Below, in pieces: positions 51,297 through 59,500 of a stretch of DNA of 64,000 bases. Every line of letters starts with the position of its first letter. The first letter of the stretch is position 1. Location of the stretch: positions 3,100,001 through 3,164,000 of the forward strand of contig NZ_WOWL01000001.1 of the NCBI RefSeq assembly GCF_009741265.1, read 5' to 3'. Made by a program: the position numbers and the translations under genes. This stretch comes from Pseudarthrobacter sp. GA104 (GTDB lineage Bacteria > Actinomycetota > Actinomycetes > Actinomycetales > Micrococcaceae). The notes beneath the pieces are model-generated. The model searched no databases. It was not told where the DNA came from and was given only the letters and a program-made list of their open reading frames with translations.

Positions 51297-53024
51297 ATGT
51301 TTCAGCAGATCCTCGACCCCATCGCCGGGTCCCTACTGATTTCAGCCCTCTGCGCGGCTTTTCCGCTCATCCTGCTCTTCGTCCTTCTGGGCGTCTTCAA
51401 GGTCAAGGCCCCCATAGCGGCCCTGGCCAGCCTGGCGCTGTCCCTCGTGCTGGCCGTCGTCGGCTGGCGGATGCCCGCCGGCCAGGCCCTGGCCGCCACC
51501 GCCGCCGGCATGTTCTACGGCCTGTTCCCCATCCTGTGGATCCTGGTCAACGCGCTGTGGATCTACCGGCTCACCGTGGCCACGCCGTGGTTTGAAGTGC
51601 TGGGCCGGACCATCCGGTCCATTTCCAACGACCTGCGGATCCTCTCGATCCTGATCGCCTTCTGTTTCGGCGCGCTGCTGGAGTCCCTGGCCGGCTTCGG
51701 CGCCCCCGTGGCCATCTCGGCGGCAATGCTGATGGCGGCGGGCATGAAGCCGCTGAAGTCGGCCGTGGTCTCGCTGCTGGCCAACACCGCACCGGTGGCC
51801 TTTGGTGCCATGGCCGCGCCGATCATCGCCCTGAACGGCGTCACCGGCCTGCCGCTGCATGACCTGTCCTCGATGGCCGGCCGCCAGACGCCCTTCATCG
51901 CCCTGATCGTGCCCCTGCTTCTCGTCTTCATCGTGGACGGCAAGCGCGGCCTGAAGCAGACCTGGCCCGTTGCCCTGGTGGCCGGCGCTGCCTTCGGGGC
52001 CGCGCAGTTCGTCACCTCCAACTACCTCGCCGTCGAACTGACGGACGTGGTGGCCGCCGTCGTCACCGTGGCCGCCGTCCTGCTGATGCTGAAGGTCTGG
52101 CAGCCGGCAGAAAACGTTGGCATCGGAGGTGCCGTGGAGGCTGCTCCGGAAGCCGCGCATGCTGGGGCCGGCGCCCGCGCGGGTGCCCGCTCCGCCGGGT
52201 CAACAAGCGGACCGGCTGCCCCGGCCGCAGGAACCGCCGCCGCAGCCGGCGCCAGCATTCCCACTGACAACTCCCGGCCCGCGCCGCGCCAGATCTGGAT
52301 GGCGATCGCCCCCTACCTGATCATCATCGCGGTCTTCTCGGTGGCCCAGATTCCCGCGGTCAAGGCATGGCTGAGCCAGGTTGGCAGCGTGACGTTCGCC
52401 TGGCCCGGCCTGGACATCACCGATTCCGCCGGCAAGCCCGTGGCGGCCACAAAGTTCAAGCTGGACCACCTCAAGGCCACCGGCACCCTGCTCCTGCTCT
52501 CCGGCATCATCACCATGGCGCTCTACAAGATCACCGCATCGCAGGGCCTGCGCATTTACCGGGACACCCTGGTGCAGCTCCGGTGGACCATCGTCACCGT
52601 GACCGCCGTCCTTGGACTGTCCTTCGTCATGAACCTGTCCGGCCAGACCACCACGCTGGGCTTCGCCCTCGCCTCGGCCGGCGGCTTCTTCGCCCTGCTC
52701 TCGCCGCTGATCGGCTGGATCGGTGTTGCCCTGACCGGCTCGGACACCTCCTCCAACTCGCTGTTCGGGCAGATGCAGGCCACCGCCGCCCAGCAGACCG
52801 GACTGTCGCCGGTGCTGATGGCAGCTTCCAACTCCTCCGCGGGCGTGATGGGCAAGATGCTGTCGCTGCAGAACCTGGCTGTCGCCTCGGCAGCGGTGGG
52901 CCTTGACGGCGCCGAGGGGACCCTCTTCCGCAAGCTCGTCGGCTGGAGCCTGGGCCTCCTGGCCCTCATCACCGTGCTGATCTTCCTGCAGTCCACCCCC
53001 GTCCTGGGCTGGATGGTTCCCTGA
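51297..53024 (+). CDS. lctP: L-lactate/glycolate permease 2 (LctP family)
   Basis: A 575-residue paralogue of the permease at 46318, with almost identical core (FGALLESLAGFGAPVAISAA, NTAPVAFGAMAAPIIALNGV, ALTGSDTSSNSLFGQMQATA) and a shorter, different hydrophilic loop at about 285-335. ATG 51297 follows CTGGAGACAC. Its last base overlaps the start of the Fe-S dehydrogenase gene (TGATG), so uptake and oxidation are translationally coupled. The pair probably serves D-lactate or a related 2-hydroxy acid. Confidence 0.9.
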   Translation: MFQQILDPIAGSLLISALCAAFPLILLFVLLGVFKVKAPIAALASLALSLVLAVVGWRMPAGQALAATAAGMFYGLFPILWILVNALWIYRLTVATPWFEVLGRTIRSISNDLRILSILIAFCFGALLESLAGFGAPVAISAAMLMAAGMKPLKSAVVSLLANTAPVAFGAMAAPIIALNGVTGLPLHDLSSMAGRQTPFIALIVPLLLVFIVDGKRGLKQTWPVALVAGAAFGAAQFVTSNYLAVELTDVVAAVVTVAAVLLMLKVWQPAENVGIGGAVEAAPEAAHAGAGARAGARSAGSTSGPAAPAAGTAAAAGASIPTDNSRPAPRQIWMAIAPYLIIIAVFSVAQIPAVKAWLSQVGSVTFAWPGLDITDSAGKPVAATKFKLDHLKATGTLLLLSGIITMALYKITASQGLRIYRDTLVQLRWTIVTVTAVLGLSFVMNLSGQTTTLGFALASAGGFFALLSPLIGWIGVALTGSDTSSNSLFGQMQATAAQQTGLSPVLMAASNSSAGVMGKMLSLQNLAVASAAVGLDGAEGTLFRKLVGWSLGLLALITVLIFLQSTPVLGWMVP

Positions 53025-55873
53025 TGGTGTCCCTGGACCTCGCCGGCCTCCGCGCGGCAGTCAATGATCCCGCCCAGGTCAAAACCCGGGCCATCGACCT
53101 CCATGCCAATGCCCATGACGCCTCGCACTTCCTGCTCATCCCGCAGGCCGTGGTGACGGCCGGCAGCGCGGCGGACGTGGGCGGGCTCCTGCGCGCGAGC
53201 GCTGAGCAGGGCGTCCCGCTGACGTTCCGCTCGGGCGGCACCAGCCTCAGCGGCCAGGCGGTCACCGACGGCGTGCTGGTGGACGTGCGGCGCAACTTCA
53301 GGGACGTTGAAGTGCTCGACGGCGGCGCGCGGGTCCGCGTGCAGCCGGGCGTCACCGTGCGGGCGCTGAACGCGCGGCTGGCACCGTACGGGCGCAAGTT
53401 CGGCCCGGATCCGGCCAGCGAGGCGGCCTGCACGGTGGGCGGGGTGGTGGCCAACAACTCGTCCGGGATGAACTGCGGCACCGTGGACAACGCCTACCGG
53501 ACGCTGGAGTCCCTGACGGTGGTGCTGCCCTCGGGCACGGTCATCGACACCGGGGCGCCGGACGCGGACCAGAAGCTGCGGACGCTGGAGCCGGAACTGT
53601 ACGAAGGCCTGGCGCAGCTGGCCGCCCGGGTGCGCGGCAACAGCGAGTCCGTGCGCCGGATCCGGCAGCAGTTCTCCATGAAGAACACCATGGGCTACGG
53701 CCTGAACTCGCTGCTGGACCACAGCACCCCGGTGGACATCATGGCCCACCTGATCGTGGGCAGCGAAGGCACGCTGGGCTTCGTGGCGGAGGCGGTGTTC
53801 CGCACCATCCCGCGGCTGCAGCACGCCGCCACGGGCCTGCTGGTCTTCCCGGACCTGCAGGCCGCGAACGCGGCGCTGCCGGAACTGGTGGGGACCGGCG
53901 CGGCCACGGTGGAACTCATGGACGCCCTGTCCCTGAAGGTGGGCCAGGCGCTGAAGGGGACTCCCGCCGTCGTACGCGATCTTGTGGTGCGGGACCACGC
54001 CGCGCTGCTGGTTGAATACTCGGCCGAAGGGCCGGACGAACTGGCCGCCCTGCGGCTGGGCGGCGAGGGCGTCCTGGCGGGGCTGAACCTCTCGGCCGAG
54101 GCCCGGTTCACCGGTGACGCCGCGGCGCGGGCCGGGCTCTGGCACCTCCGCAAGGGCCTGTACGCCTCGGTGGCCGGCGCCCGCCCGCAGGGGACCACGG
54201 CCCTCCTGGAGGACATTGTGGTGCCCGTGCCGGCGCTGGGCCGGACGTGCCGGGAACTGATCGGGCTGTTCGACAAGTACAGCTACAGCAACAGCGTGAT
54301 CTTCGGCCACGCGAAGGACGGCAACGTCCACTTCATGCTCACGGACGGGTTCGCCACGGCCGAGGAGCTGGACAGGTACAGCTCGTTCACGGAGGACATG
54401 GTGGATTTGGTCCTGGGCGAAGGCGGCTCGCTCAAGGCCGAGCACGGCACCGGCCGGGTGATGGCGCCCTACGTCCGGCGGCAGTACGGGGACGAACTGT
54501 ACGGCGTGATGCGCAGGATCAAGCAGCTGTTCGATCCGGCCGGGATGCTGAACCCGGGCGTCATCATGGACGACGATCCGCAGGCGCACCTGCGCCACAT
54601 CAAGACGGCGCCGCCGGTGGCGGAGGAGGTGGACCGCTGCGTCTCCTGCGGCTACTGCGAGCCGGTGTGCCCCAGCAAGGACCTGACGCTGACGCCGCGG
54701 CAGCGGATCGTCACCCTGCGCGCCATCGAATCCGCGCGCCTGGCCGGGGACACGGCGCTGGTGAAGCAGCTGGAAAAGGACTACGACTACGAGTCCGTGC
54801 AGACCTGCGCGGTGGACGGCATGTGCCAGACCGCCTGTCCCGTGGACATCAACACCGGCCTGCTGGTGAAGCGGATCAGGCGTTCGGATGCCGGGCCCGT
54901 GGCGAACGGCGCCTGGAACGCCGCGGCGAAGCACTGGGAAGGCGTCACCCGCGGCGCCTCGCTGGCCCTGACCGTGGTGGACAAGCTGCCCGCTGCGGCC
55001 GTGGCCGCGCCCAACAAGGCCGCCCGGGCGGTCCTGGGGACGGACACGGTGCCGCTGCACTCGCCGGAGCTGCCGGGCGGCGGTTCCGTGCGGAAGCGTC
55101 CGACGCCGGACGGGGCGCCGGACGCCGTCTACTTCCCCGCGTGCGTGGGGACGATGTTCGGGCCGGCGGGCCAGGCCGGCCCAGGCCAGGCAGGTTCTGC
55201 CGGCGCGTCTGCAGGCCGCGGCGTCCAGTACAGCTTCGAGCAGCTGTGCGGGCGCGCGGGCATCACCCTGCTGGTGCCGGCGGGCATTGACGGGCTCTGC
55301 TGCGGCACCCCCTGGTCCTCCAAGGGCATGGTGGCCGGCCAGGCGACCATGCAGGAGAAAACCATCGCCGCGCTCCGGGAGGCCACCCGGGACGGCGAAC
55401 TGGCCATCGTCTGCGATGCGTCCTCCTGCACCGAGGGCTTGCGCCAGGCCGTGGAGTCGGACGTTCCGCTGGCGGGCCAGCGGCCGCTGCGGATCGTGGA
55501 CGCCGTGGACTTCGCCGCCGAGCACATCCTGCCCAAGCTGCCGGAGCACGCAAAGCTCGAGTCGCTGGCCCTGCACCCCACCTGCTCCTCCACGCGCATG
55601 GGGATCAACGGCTCCCTGGATGCGGTGGCGGCTGCGGTGGCGGAGAAGGTGGATGTTCCGGTGAACTGGGGCTGCTGCGCGTTCGCGGGGGACCGGGGCA
55701 TGCTCCACCCCGAGCTCACCGCGTCCGCCACCCGGAAGCAGGGGGAGGAAGTCGCGGAAATGGGGGCGGCGGCCCATGCCTCCTGCAACCGGACCTGCGA
55801 ACTGGGCATGACCCGGGCAACCGGCGAACAGTACCGGCATGTGCTGGAGCTGCTGGAAGAGGTGACCCGGTAA
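53024..55873 (+). CDS. FAD- and Fe-S-binding D-lactate dehydrogenase-type fusion protein
   Basis: A 949-residue flavo-iron-sulfur oxidoreductase. The N-terminal PCMH FAD domain shows TFRSGGTSLSGQAVTDGVLV, GRKFGPDPASEAACTVGGVV and LIVGSEGTLGFVAEAVFRTI; an FAD-oxidase C domain follows, with GHAKDGNVHFMLTDGF. A ferredoxin-like segment has CVSCGYCEPVCP (C539, 542, 545, 549) and CAVDGMCQTACP (C595, 601, 605). The end holds two CCG-type motifs (GLCCGTPWSSKG, GCCAFAGDRG) as in GlcF/heterodisulfide-reductase-like domains. It fuses GlcD, Fe-S and GlcF functions in one chain, as in Dld-II proteins. It is coupled to permease 2. Confidence 0.9.
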   Translation: MVSLDLAGLRAAVNDPAQVKTRAIDLHANAHDASHFLLIPQAVVTAGSAADVGGLLRASAEQGVPLTFRSGGTSLSGQAVTDGVLVDVRRNFRDVEVLDGGARVRVQPGVTVRALNARLAPYGRKFGPDPASEAACTVGGVVANNSSGMNCGTVDNAYRTLESLTVVLPSGTVIDTGAPDADQKLRTLEPELYEGLAQLAARVRGNSESVRRIRQQFSMKNTMGYGLNSLLDHSTPVDIMAHLIVGSEGTLGFVAEAVFRTIPRLQHAATGLLVFPDLQAANAALPELVGTGAATVELMDALSLKVGQALKGTPAVVRDLVVRDHAALLVEYSAEGPDELAALRLGGEGVLAGLNLSAEARFTGDAAARAGLWHLRKGLYASVAGARPQGTTALLEDIVVPVPALGRTCRELIGLFDKYSYSNSVIFGHAKDGNVHFMLTDGFATAEELDRYSSFTEDMVDLVLGEGGSLKAEHGTGRVMAPYVRRQYGDELYGVMRRIKQLFDPAGMLNPGVIMDDDPQAHLRHIKTAPPVAEEVDRCVSCGYCEPVCPSKDLTLTPRQRIVTLRAIESARLAGDTALVKQLEKDYDYESVQTCAVDGMCQTACPVDINTGLLVKRIRRSDAGPVANGAWNAAAKHWEGVTRGASLALTVVDKLPAAAVAAPNKAARAVLGTDTVPLHSPELPGGGSVRKRPTPDGAPDAVYFPACVGTMFGPAGQAGPGQAGSAGASAGRGVQYSFEQLCGRAGITLLVPAGIDGLCCGTPWSSKGMVAGQATMQEKTIAALREATRDGELAIVCDASSCTEGLRQAVESDVPLAGQRPLRIVDAVDFAAEHILPKLPEHAKLESLALHPTCSSTRMGINGSLDAVAAAVAEKVDVPVNWGCCAFAGDRGMLHPELTASATRKQGEEVAEMGAAAHASCNRTCELGMTRATGEQYRHVLELLEEVTR

Positions 55874-55898
55874 CCCCCACCCACCCCCGCCCGGGACG

Positions 55899-55973
55899 CT
55901 CTCTCACTTGACGTGTGTTTTTGACCGACCCTCTATCACTTGACGTGTGTTTTTGACCGACCCTCTATCAGTC
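55899..55973. repeat. 32-bp-period CTCTCTCACTT array, three copies
   Basis: CTCTCTCACTT (55899), CTCTATCACTT (55931) and CTCTATCAGTC (55963) begin exactly 32 bases apart. The intervening sequence GACGTGTGTTTTTGACCGAC is identical in the first two intervals. It starts 25 bases after the dehydrogenase stop. Confidence 0.75.
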
Positions 55974-55982
55974 GCCGTGCGG

Positions 55983-56030
55983 GAGGTGAAAAAGCGTTCG
56001 GGAAAAAGCCGCAGTAAGTGATCGAGCGTT
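55983..56030. repeat. Degenerate inverted 32-bp-period repeat pair
   Basis: AGGTGAAAAAG (55983) and AAGTGATCGAG (56015) are 32 bases apart and each is followed by CGTT (AGCGTT at 55993 and 56025). They are degenerate AAGTGAGAGAG copies in the opposite direction to 55899-55973. Confidence 0.5.
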
Positions 56031-56047
56031 TGGCGGCCAGCCGTACC

Positions 56048-56146
56048 TTCCTGCCCAGTTGCATTCGGGGAGACACCCTCCAAAAGCGGGACACGCCGTC
56101 GTTCGCGGCGCGTTGCACGGGGGCGGGGAGGGCGCCCGGGCAGGAA
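56048..56146. repeat. Palindromic element with TTCCTGCCC ends, copy A
   Basis: The left end TTCCTGCCCAGTTGC and right end GGGCAGGAA are inverted, about 99 bp in total. The same ends occur in the 108-bp element at 56707-56814, and both are followed by CGCACGACGRCGG-type sequence. No ORF is inside. Confidence 0.55.
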
Positions 56147-56224
56147 CGCACGACGACGGCGCGCGGCTGCCGCGTCAGCCGGGCGGAGCGGTGACGTTTC
56201 ACGCAGGGCTGCCGACTTGGTATT

Positions 56225-56255
56225 CTCTGAGAGGTCATGCAGCGGCCTCTCAGAG
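56225..56255. terminator. Hairpin with 10-bp stem
   Basis: CTCTGAGAGG and CCTCTCAGAG pair perfectly over an 11-base loop, followed by TTTCCC. It could be a terminator or part of a structured transcript. Confidence 0.4.
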
Positions 56256-56424
56256 TTTCCCGGGGGTCCCGTCTGTGACCGCGCCGCTGTCCGCATGGCC
56301 ACGACTGCCCTCCACCCCCCGCCAATAGGCACCTCGCCATCGTGCGCAGGTATGCCGGCGCCATGGGATCCACTGTGCAGAAAACAACGTTTTCGCGCCC
56401 CTGCAGGGACCCACGGACCGGCGG

Positions 56425-56563
56425 GGATATGGCCTCGGAATCCTATTGGGGGTTGGGCCATATCCTTCGCCCCGCCGTACGGGTTTGGCATTTGATTTGA
56501 ATAAACCCCGGACCTATGCTTTTTCCAGGCGCCCCGATGTATCCCCCAATAACATCGGGGCGC
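56425..56563 (+). ncRNA. Candidate structured RNA: two hairpins with complementary loops
   Basis: Hairpin 1 pairs GGATATGGCC (56425-56434) with GGCCATATCC (56456-56465). Hairpin 2 pairs GCGCCCCGATGT (56529-56540) with ACATCGGGGCGC (56552-56563). Loop 1 contains TATTGGGGG (56444-56452), and loop 2 contains its perfect complement CCCCCAATA (56543-56551). This could form a kissing interaction, or the same DNA could be a palindrome pair. A promoter-like TTGATT-17-TATGCT lies between the hairpins (56492-56520). No known RNA family is recognised. Confidence 0.4.
56492..56520 (+). promoter_or_regulatory. Sigma-70-like promoter candidate in the gene-free region
   Basis: TTGATT and TATGCT are spaced by 17 bases. 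Transcription from it would begin just before the hairpin at 56529. Four of six bases match consensus in each box, so support is moderate to weak. Confidence 0.35.
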
Positions 56564-56706
56564 TTCCATGTCCGCAGGAATACCGGCGTCAGCTGGCTCA
56601 TTCGCCAAGCTGCAGCGTAGACTGTAACGCCCCCGTAACGCGTCCCAGAACCTGAGGGCTGCACTCGGGGGGCTTGCTACGAAGTATGGATGAAGCCGCG
56701 TGGGCG

Positions 56707-56814
56707 CGTTCCTGCCCAGTTGCTGTCTGGCGAGGGGCGGTCCAGAGGTGCGACGCGCCGCCGTCGTCCTCGGCGCGCCGCACCCCGTGCCAGGAAGGTA
56801 ACCGGGCAGGAACG
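56707..56814. repeat. 108-bp palindromic element with 15-bp ends, copy B
   Basis: CGTTCCTGCCCAGTT at 56707-56721 and AACCGGGCAGGAACG at 56800-56814 are inverted with one mismatch. It contains further GC-rich dyads (CGACGCGCCGCC, CGGCGCGCCGC). The same ends occur in the element at 56048. It has the size and shape of a miniature non-coding element. Confidence 0.6.
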
Positions 56815-56875
56815 CACGACGGCGGTGCGCGCCGGTGCGGGGGAAGTACCGGATTGGCCGGATTGATAGAGCGCG

Positions 56876-57505
56876 TCAGGCGCCTGCCCAGCGACGCAGC
56901 GTGCTGTTGATGAGGCCGATGAGCACTGCAGTCCACCAGCAGGTCTGGGAAACGGTCAGTGCGATCAGGAGTCGAAGCCGCAGCCTCTTTGTCAGCTCGC
57001 TGAAGCGTGTGCTCGGCGGGAGCGCAAGCAGCCGGTGCATGGCCGGTGCGATGCTGAGGCCGTTGAGCATCAGCACTAGGACGGCCACGAGTTTGACCAC
57101 TGTGACCGTGCTGGTCAGGTCAGGGCTGATCAGGGCGCCTGAAACCAGCAGCAGGGCGAGGCCGCCCCAAATGAGCGGCTTTGCGGCGGCCTCAAGCTTC
57201 CCGGACTCGTGCATTTCCATCTTGCCAAGCAGCCACAGCAGTCCCAGCCAGTCGACCACCAGGATGGTGCCGAACGACAGCACCAGGGCGAGGATGTGAA
57301 CGGCAAGGCCGATCCGGTGGAGTTCCGGCCCGCAGTCCACGTAATGCCCCACGAGCACCGAAGCCAGCCATCCGGCCGTGCACAGCACCCCGAGGAGGAC
57401 CAGTCGCTGCCTGTGGCGGCGTGACAACGGTGCCGGCGGGCGCGCCGGTCCTGTTTCCGGGGCGCCCGCCTCCGGCGTGCCCGGCCGGAGCGCCACGCCT
57501 GTCAT
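56876..57505 (-). CDS. Multi-pass membrane protein downstream of the P19-like lipoprotein
   Basis: A 209-residue protein with about five helices (LVLLGVLCTAGWLASVLVGH, IGLAVHILALVLSFGTILVV, LIWGGLALLLVSGALISPDL, VVKLVAVLVLMLNGLSIAPA, LLIALTVSQTCWWTAVLIG). Histidines H54, H63 and H70-like positions within helices could bind heme or metal, as in DUF2214-like or copper/heme membrane proteins, but I recognise no family with confidence. It starts 63 bases after the P19-like gene on the same strand, so it is probably iron-regulated with it. Confidence 0.66.
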   Translation of the reverse strand: MTGVALRPGTPEAGAPETGPARPPAPLSRRHRQRLVLLGVLCTAGWLASVLVGHYVDCGPELHRIGLAVHILALVLSFGTILVVDWLGLLWLLGKMEMHESGKLEAAAKPLIWGGLALLLVSGALISPDLTSTVTVVKLVAVLVLMLNGLSIAPAMHRLLALPPSTRFSELTKRLRLRLLIALTVSQTCWWTAVLIGLINSTLRRWAGA

Positions 57506-57568
57506 CGCCGAACCCGGCTTCGCCGCCCGCCGAAGCGCCGCGAACGGGTGGAAAGTGACATGTGGAAC

Positions 57569-58144
57569 CTAGCTCAGCTCGACGTCTTTGAACTCCACGG
57601 TGGTGCCCTCAATCAGGGGCGGCGTGTCGGACTCTTCGCCGTGGCGGTTGAACGCGGGGACGCCGAGGGTGGCGCGCACTGTATAGGTCCCTGCTTCCGG
57701 CACGGTGAAGTTGTTGGCGTAGTGATAGAAGGTGGAGTAGTAGAAATTCAGTTCCATCGACTGGACCACCTTGTCCTGGGCGTCTACCACCTCCAGCGTG
57801 ATCGGCACGTCGGGGACGATCCTGCCGGTCGAGGCCTCGACAGGAATGATCTCGATGTGGTGGGTCTCGCCGGCTTCCGGCGCACGGAAATGCGTACCGT
57901 GCTCGTCAAACCACGGCTCGGCCGCCTCGGTGATCAGATTGACGGTCCATTCCCCGGACTCGACGGTCTTGCCCTTTTCGGCAAGCTCATCGGCCAGTAC
58001 CTGGTACTGCTCCTGAACGCCGGCGGGAACCGTGAACGCATCTTCCTTTGCGGCTTGGGTGTTGGCGGCGGCTTGGGTGCCGCAACCGGTCAGGGCGAGG
58101 AGGACAAGGGGGGTGACCACTGCGGCCAGGGCATGACGAAGCAA
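57569..58144 (-). CDS. P19/Tp34-like periplasmic iron-transport lipoprotein
   Basis: A 191-residue lipoprotein. TTG 58144 is chosen: AAAGGA lies 6 bases upstream and the result MLRHALAAVVTPLVLLALTG with C21 is a clean lipobox. The mature part resembles the Fe2+ transport P19/Tp34 fold: an immunoglobulin-like sandwich with GETHHIEIIPVEASTGRIVP, LNFYYSTFYHYANNFTVPEA and GTYTVRATLGVPAFNRHGEE. His and Glu residues in these loops would hold metal, as copper/iron does in P19. The gene lies behind a strong iron box and ahead of a membrane protein, consistent with iron uptake. The family match is by pattern only. Confidence 0.6.
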   Translation of the reverse strand: MLRHALAAVVTPLVLLALTGCGTQAAANTQAAKEDAFTVPAGVQEQYQVLADELAEKGKTVESGEWTVNLITEAAEPWFDEHGTHFRAPEAGETHHIEIIPVEASTGRIVPDVPITLEVVDAQDKVVQSMELNFYYSTFYHYANNFTVPEAGTYTVRATLGVPAFNRHGEESDTPPLIEGTTVEFKDVELS

Positions 58145-58240
58145 CGTAAGTCCTTTGGTTGGGGTGCTGTAACAAGTGCGGACGCTAATAAGGCCCGCAT
58201 GGGGAGGGTAGGCAGGGGCAGCGGGCCTTGCCGCGTACGC

Positions 58241-58259
58241 CAAGGTTAGCCTTACCTAA
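58241..58259 (-). promoter_or_regulatory. IdeR/DtxR-type iron box upstream of the P19-like gene
   Basis: The minus strand reads TTAGGTAAGGCTAACCTTG, matching TTAGGTTAGGCTAACCTAA at 16 of 19 positions by hand count. It lies 97 bases before the start codon, so a leader of about that length or a nearby -10 is implied. Confidence 0.75.
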
Positions 58260-58337
58260 TTAGGAAGATTACCCGTCCCAGTGAATTATGCAAACTTTCC
58301 ATGCGCTAATTCGGCTAAGTGTTACGGCGGGGTGCAG

Positions 58338-58376
58338 GAGCGTTGGGCGAAAGGCCGCATCAAGTGAGAGAGCGTT
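58338..58376. repeat. Degenerate 32-bp-period AAGTGAGAGAG repeat pair
   Basis: AAGTGAGAGAG at 58362-58372 is followed by CGTT. The heptamer GAGCGTT occurs at 58338 and 58370, again 32 bases apart. It has the same orientation as 55983-56030 and is related to the arrays at 20684. Confidence 0.5.
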
Positions 58377-58410
58377 GCTTCCGCAGGCAGCGGGCCTTGC
58401 CTACTCGCCC

Positions 58411-58483
58411 GGCAAGGCCCGCTACCTCAGCACCTCCAACTATCCGTCCCTGAACTCGGCGGACATGGGTGCCGTCAGTTGGC
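58411..58483 (+). pseudogene. 72-bp fragment of a paaA-like gene
   Basis: The 72 bases from 58411 align without gaps to paaA 62428-62499, with 57 identical by hand count. Translation in frame gives GKARYLSTSNYPSLNSADMG against [20 protein letters not shown]. No further paaA similarity was seen on either side. The 13 bases at its left end are also present inverted at 58389-58401 and once more at 58220-58232. The stop codon of the secreted protein gene (58475) falls inside it. Confidence 0.6.
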
Positions 58484-59500
58484 CACCGTGAAGGGAATCA
58501 CCGTCACGCCGGAGTTGGTTGAACCCAGCGTGTTGTCGCGGCACGATGTGCGCAGGTGCAGCTTGTGCACGCCGTTGGCCAGGGTCCGGGTGTCAATGGA
58601 CAGGGGAGCGGCCCCAAAAGGTTCGGGCCCGTAGGGGCCGGCGGCGTCCCGCAGTACGGTTCCGGGGCGTGCCGGGGACGCATGGAAGTCCGGGTCGATC
58701 GCGATGAATGAGCGGGTGGCCGGGAGTGAGCCGTCAGGATGGGTGGTGAGCCCCACTACTGGCGTCCAGATGCCTGAAACCGGGCCGTCGGGAAGGGGGA
58801 GGCTGCGGACCGAGGCCTCGCAGTACTCGGCGTGCGTGTACCAGCCCTTGCCGCGCAGGAAGGCGTACCTCGAGACGTTCGACGGGGACTTTCCGTTTTG
58901 GATGCCCACCTGCCAGTTGAAGCTGGCGACCATTTGCTTGCTGTCCGGCTCCGGGACGAACGCGCGGAAGCGGACTTCCTGCAGGCCGGAATGGTTGAAC
59001 GAAGAGATCGGCTGCGAGAACGTCAGCCACCGCTCACAGGTGCCGGAGCACACAAAATCGCCTTTGCCGTTGCTTGCAGGCCCCGGGCAGCTGAAGTTTG
59101 CCGCGGTGGCCCGCAAGTAGCATTTTTGGACGGTTGTTTCATTGTCTGAGGTTTTGAACACCATGGAGACGTAGTTCGCCTTGCCGGGGTTGTCGTGGAG
59201 AACCACCCTCACTTTGACGGTGAGGTTGCCCGAACTGATCGTTTCGCGCTCAGGTATGCACGCCCCCAGGTGCAGGTGGCCGGAGTTGGTGGTGGTGTTG
59301 TTTGCTTGATCCGCTTCCGGCACCCACCATGCCTGGGTGTCCACGAACTGCCGCGTTTCGGCGTAGCTCGTCCCGTCGGCTGCAGGTGCGCCTATGCACG
59401 GCCCCGGTGCGGCCTGGGCCGTACCAGGAACCAGCGCTGGCATGCCAAGGCAGGCCAGCGCAACAGCACTCATCAATACCAGGAACCGTCTCATGATCAT
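58475..59500 (-). CDS. Secreted protein of unknown function
   Basis: A 341-residue protein with a Sec signal (RRFLVLMSAVALACLGMPAL to AQAAPG). ATG 59500 or 59494 are equally possible. The mature part has six or more cysteines (GPCIGAP, GACIPE, QKCYLRATAANFSCPGP, FVCSGTCERW, EYCEASV) that probably form disulfides, and an all-beta pattern (LTVKVRVVLHDNPGKANYVS, LQEVRFRAFVPEPDSKQMVA). The end SGVTVIPFTVAN resembles the closing strand of an immunoglobulin-like or jelly-roll domain. I recognise no family. Its 3' end overlaps the paaA-like fragment. Confidence 0.72.
   Translation of the reverse strand: MIMRRFLVLMSAVALACLGMPALVPGTAQAAPGPCIGAPAADGTSYAETRQFVDTQAWWVPEADQANNTTTNSGHLHLGACIPERETISSGNLTVKVRVVLHDNPGKANYVSMVFKTSDNETTVQKCYLRATAANFSCPGPASNGKGDFVCSGTCERWLTFSQPISSFNHSGLQEVRFRAFVPEPDSKQMVASFNWQVGIQNGKSPSNVSRYAFLRGKGWYTHAEYCEASVRSLPLPDGPVSGIWTPVVGLTTHPDGSLPATRSFIAIDPDFHASPARPGTVLRDAAGPYGPEPFGAAPLSIDTRTLANGVHKLHLRTSCRDNTLGSTNSGVTVIPFTVAN

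Larger units (their letters stand above)
55874..56875. other. Gene-free, repeat- and hairpin-rich kilobase
   Basis: No credible coding frame exists between the convergent ends of the dehydrogenase and membrane-protein genes. The stretch holds two 32-bp-period arrays (55899, 55983), two palindromic elements with TTCCTGCCC ends (56048, 56707), a hairpin at 56225-56255, and a pair of hairpins with complementary loops at 56425-56563. Each is listed separately. Confidence 0.7.

Noticed and set aside
52556..55840. 1094-residue open frame on the minus strand
   Set aside because: It mirrors the D-lactate dehydrogenase fusion and permease 2; high GC leaves antisense frames open.
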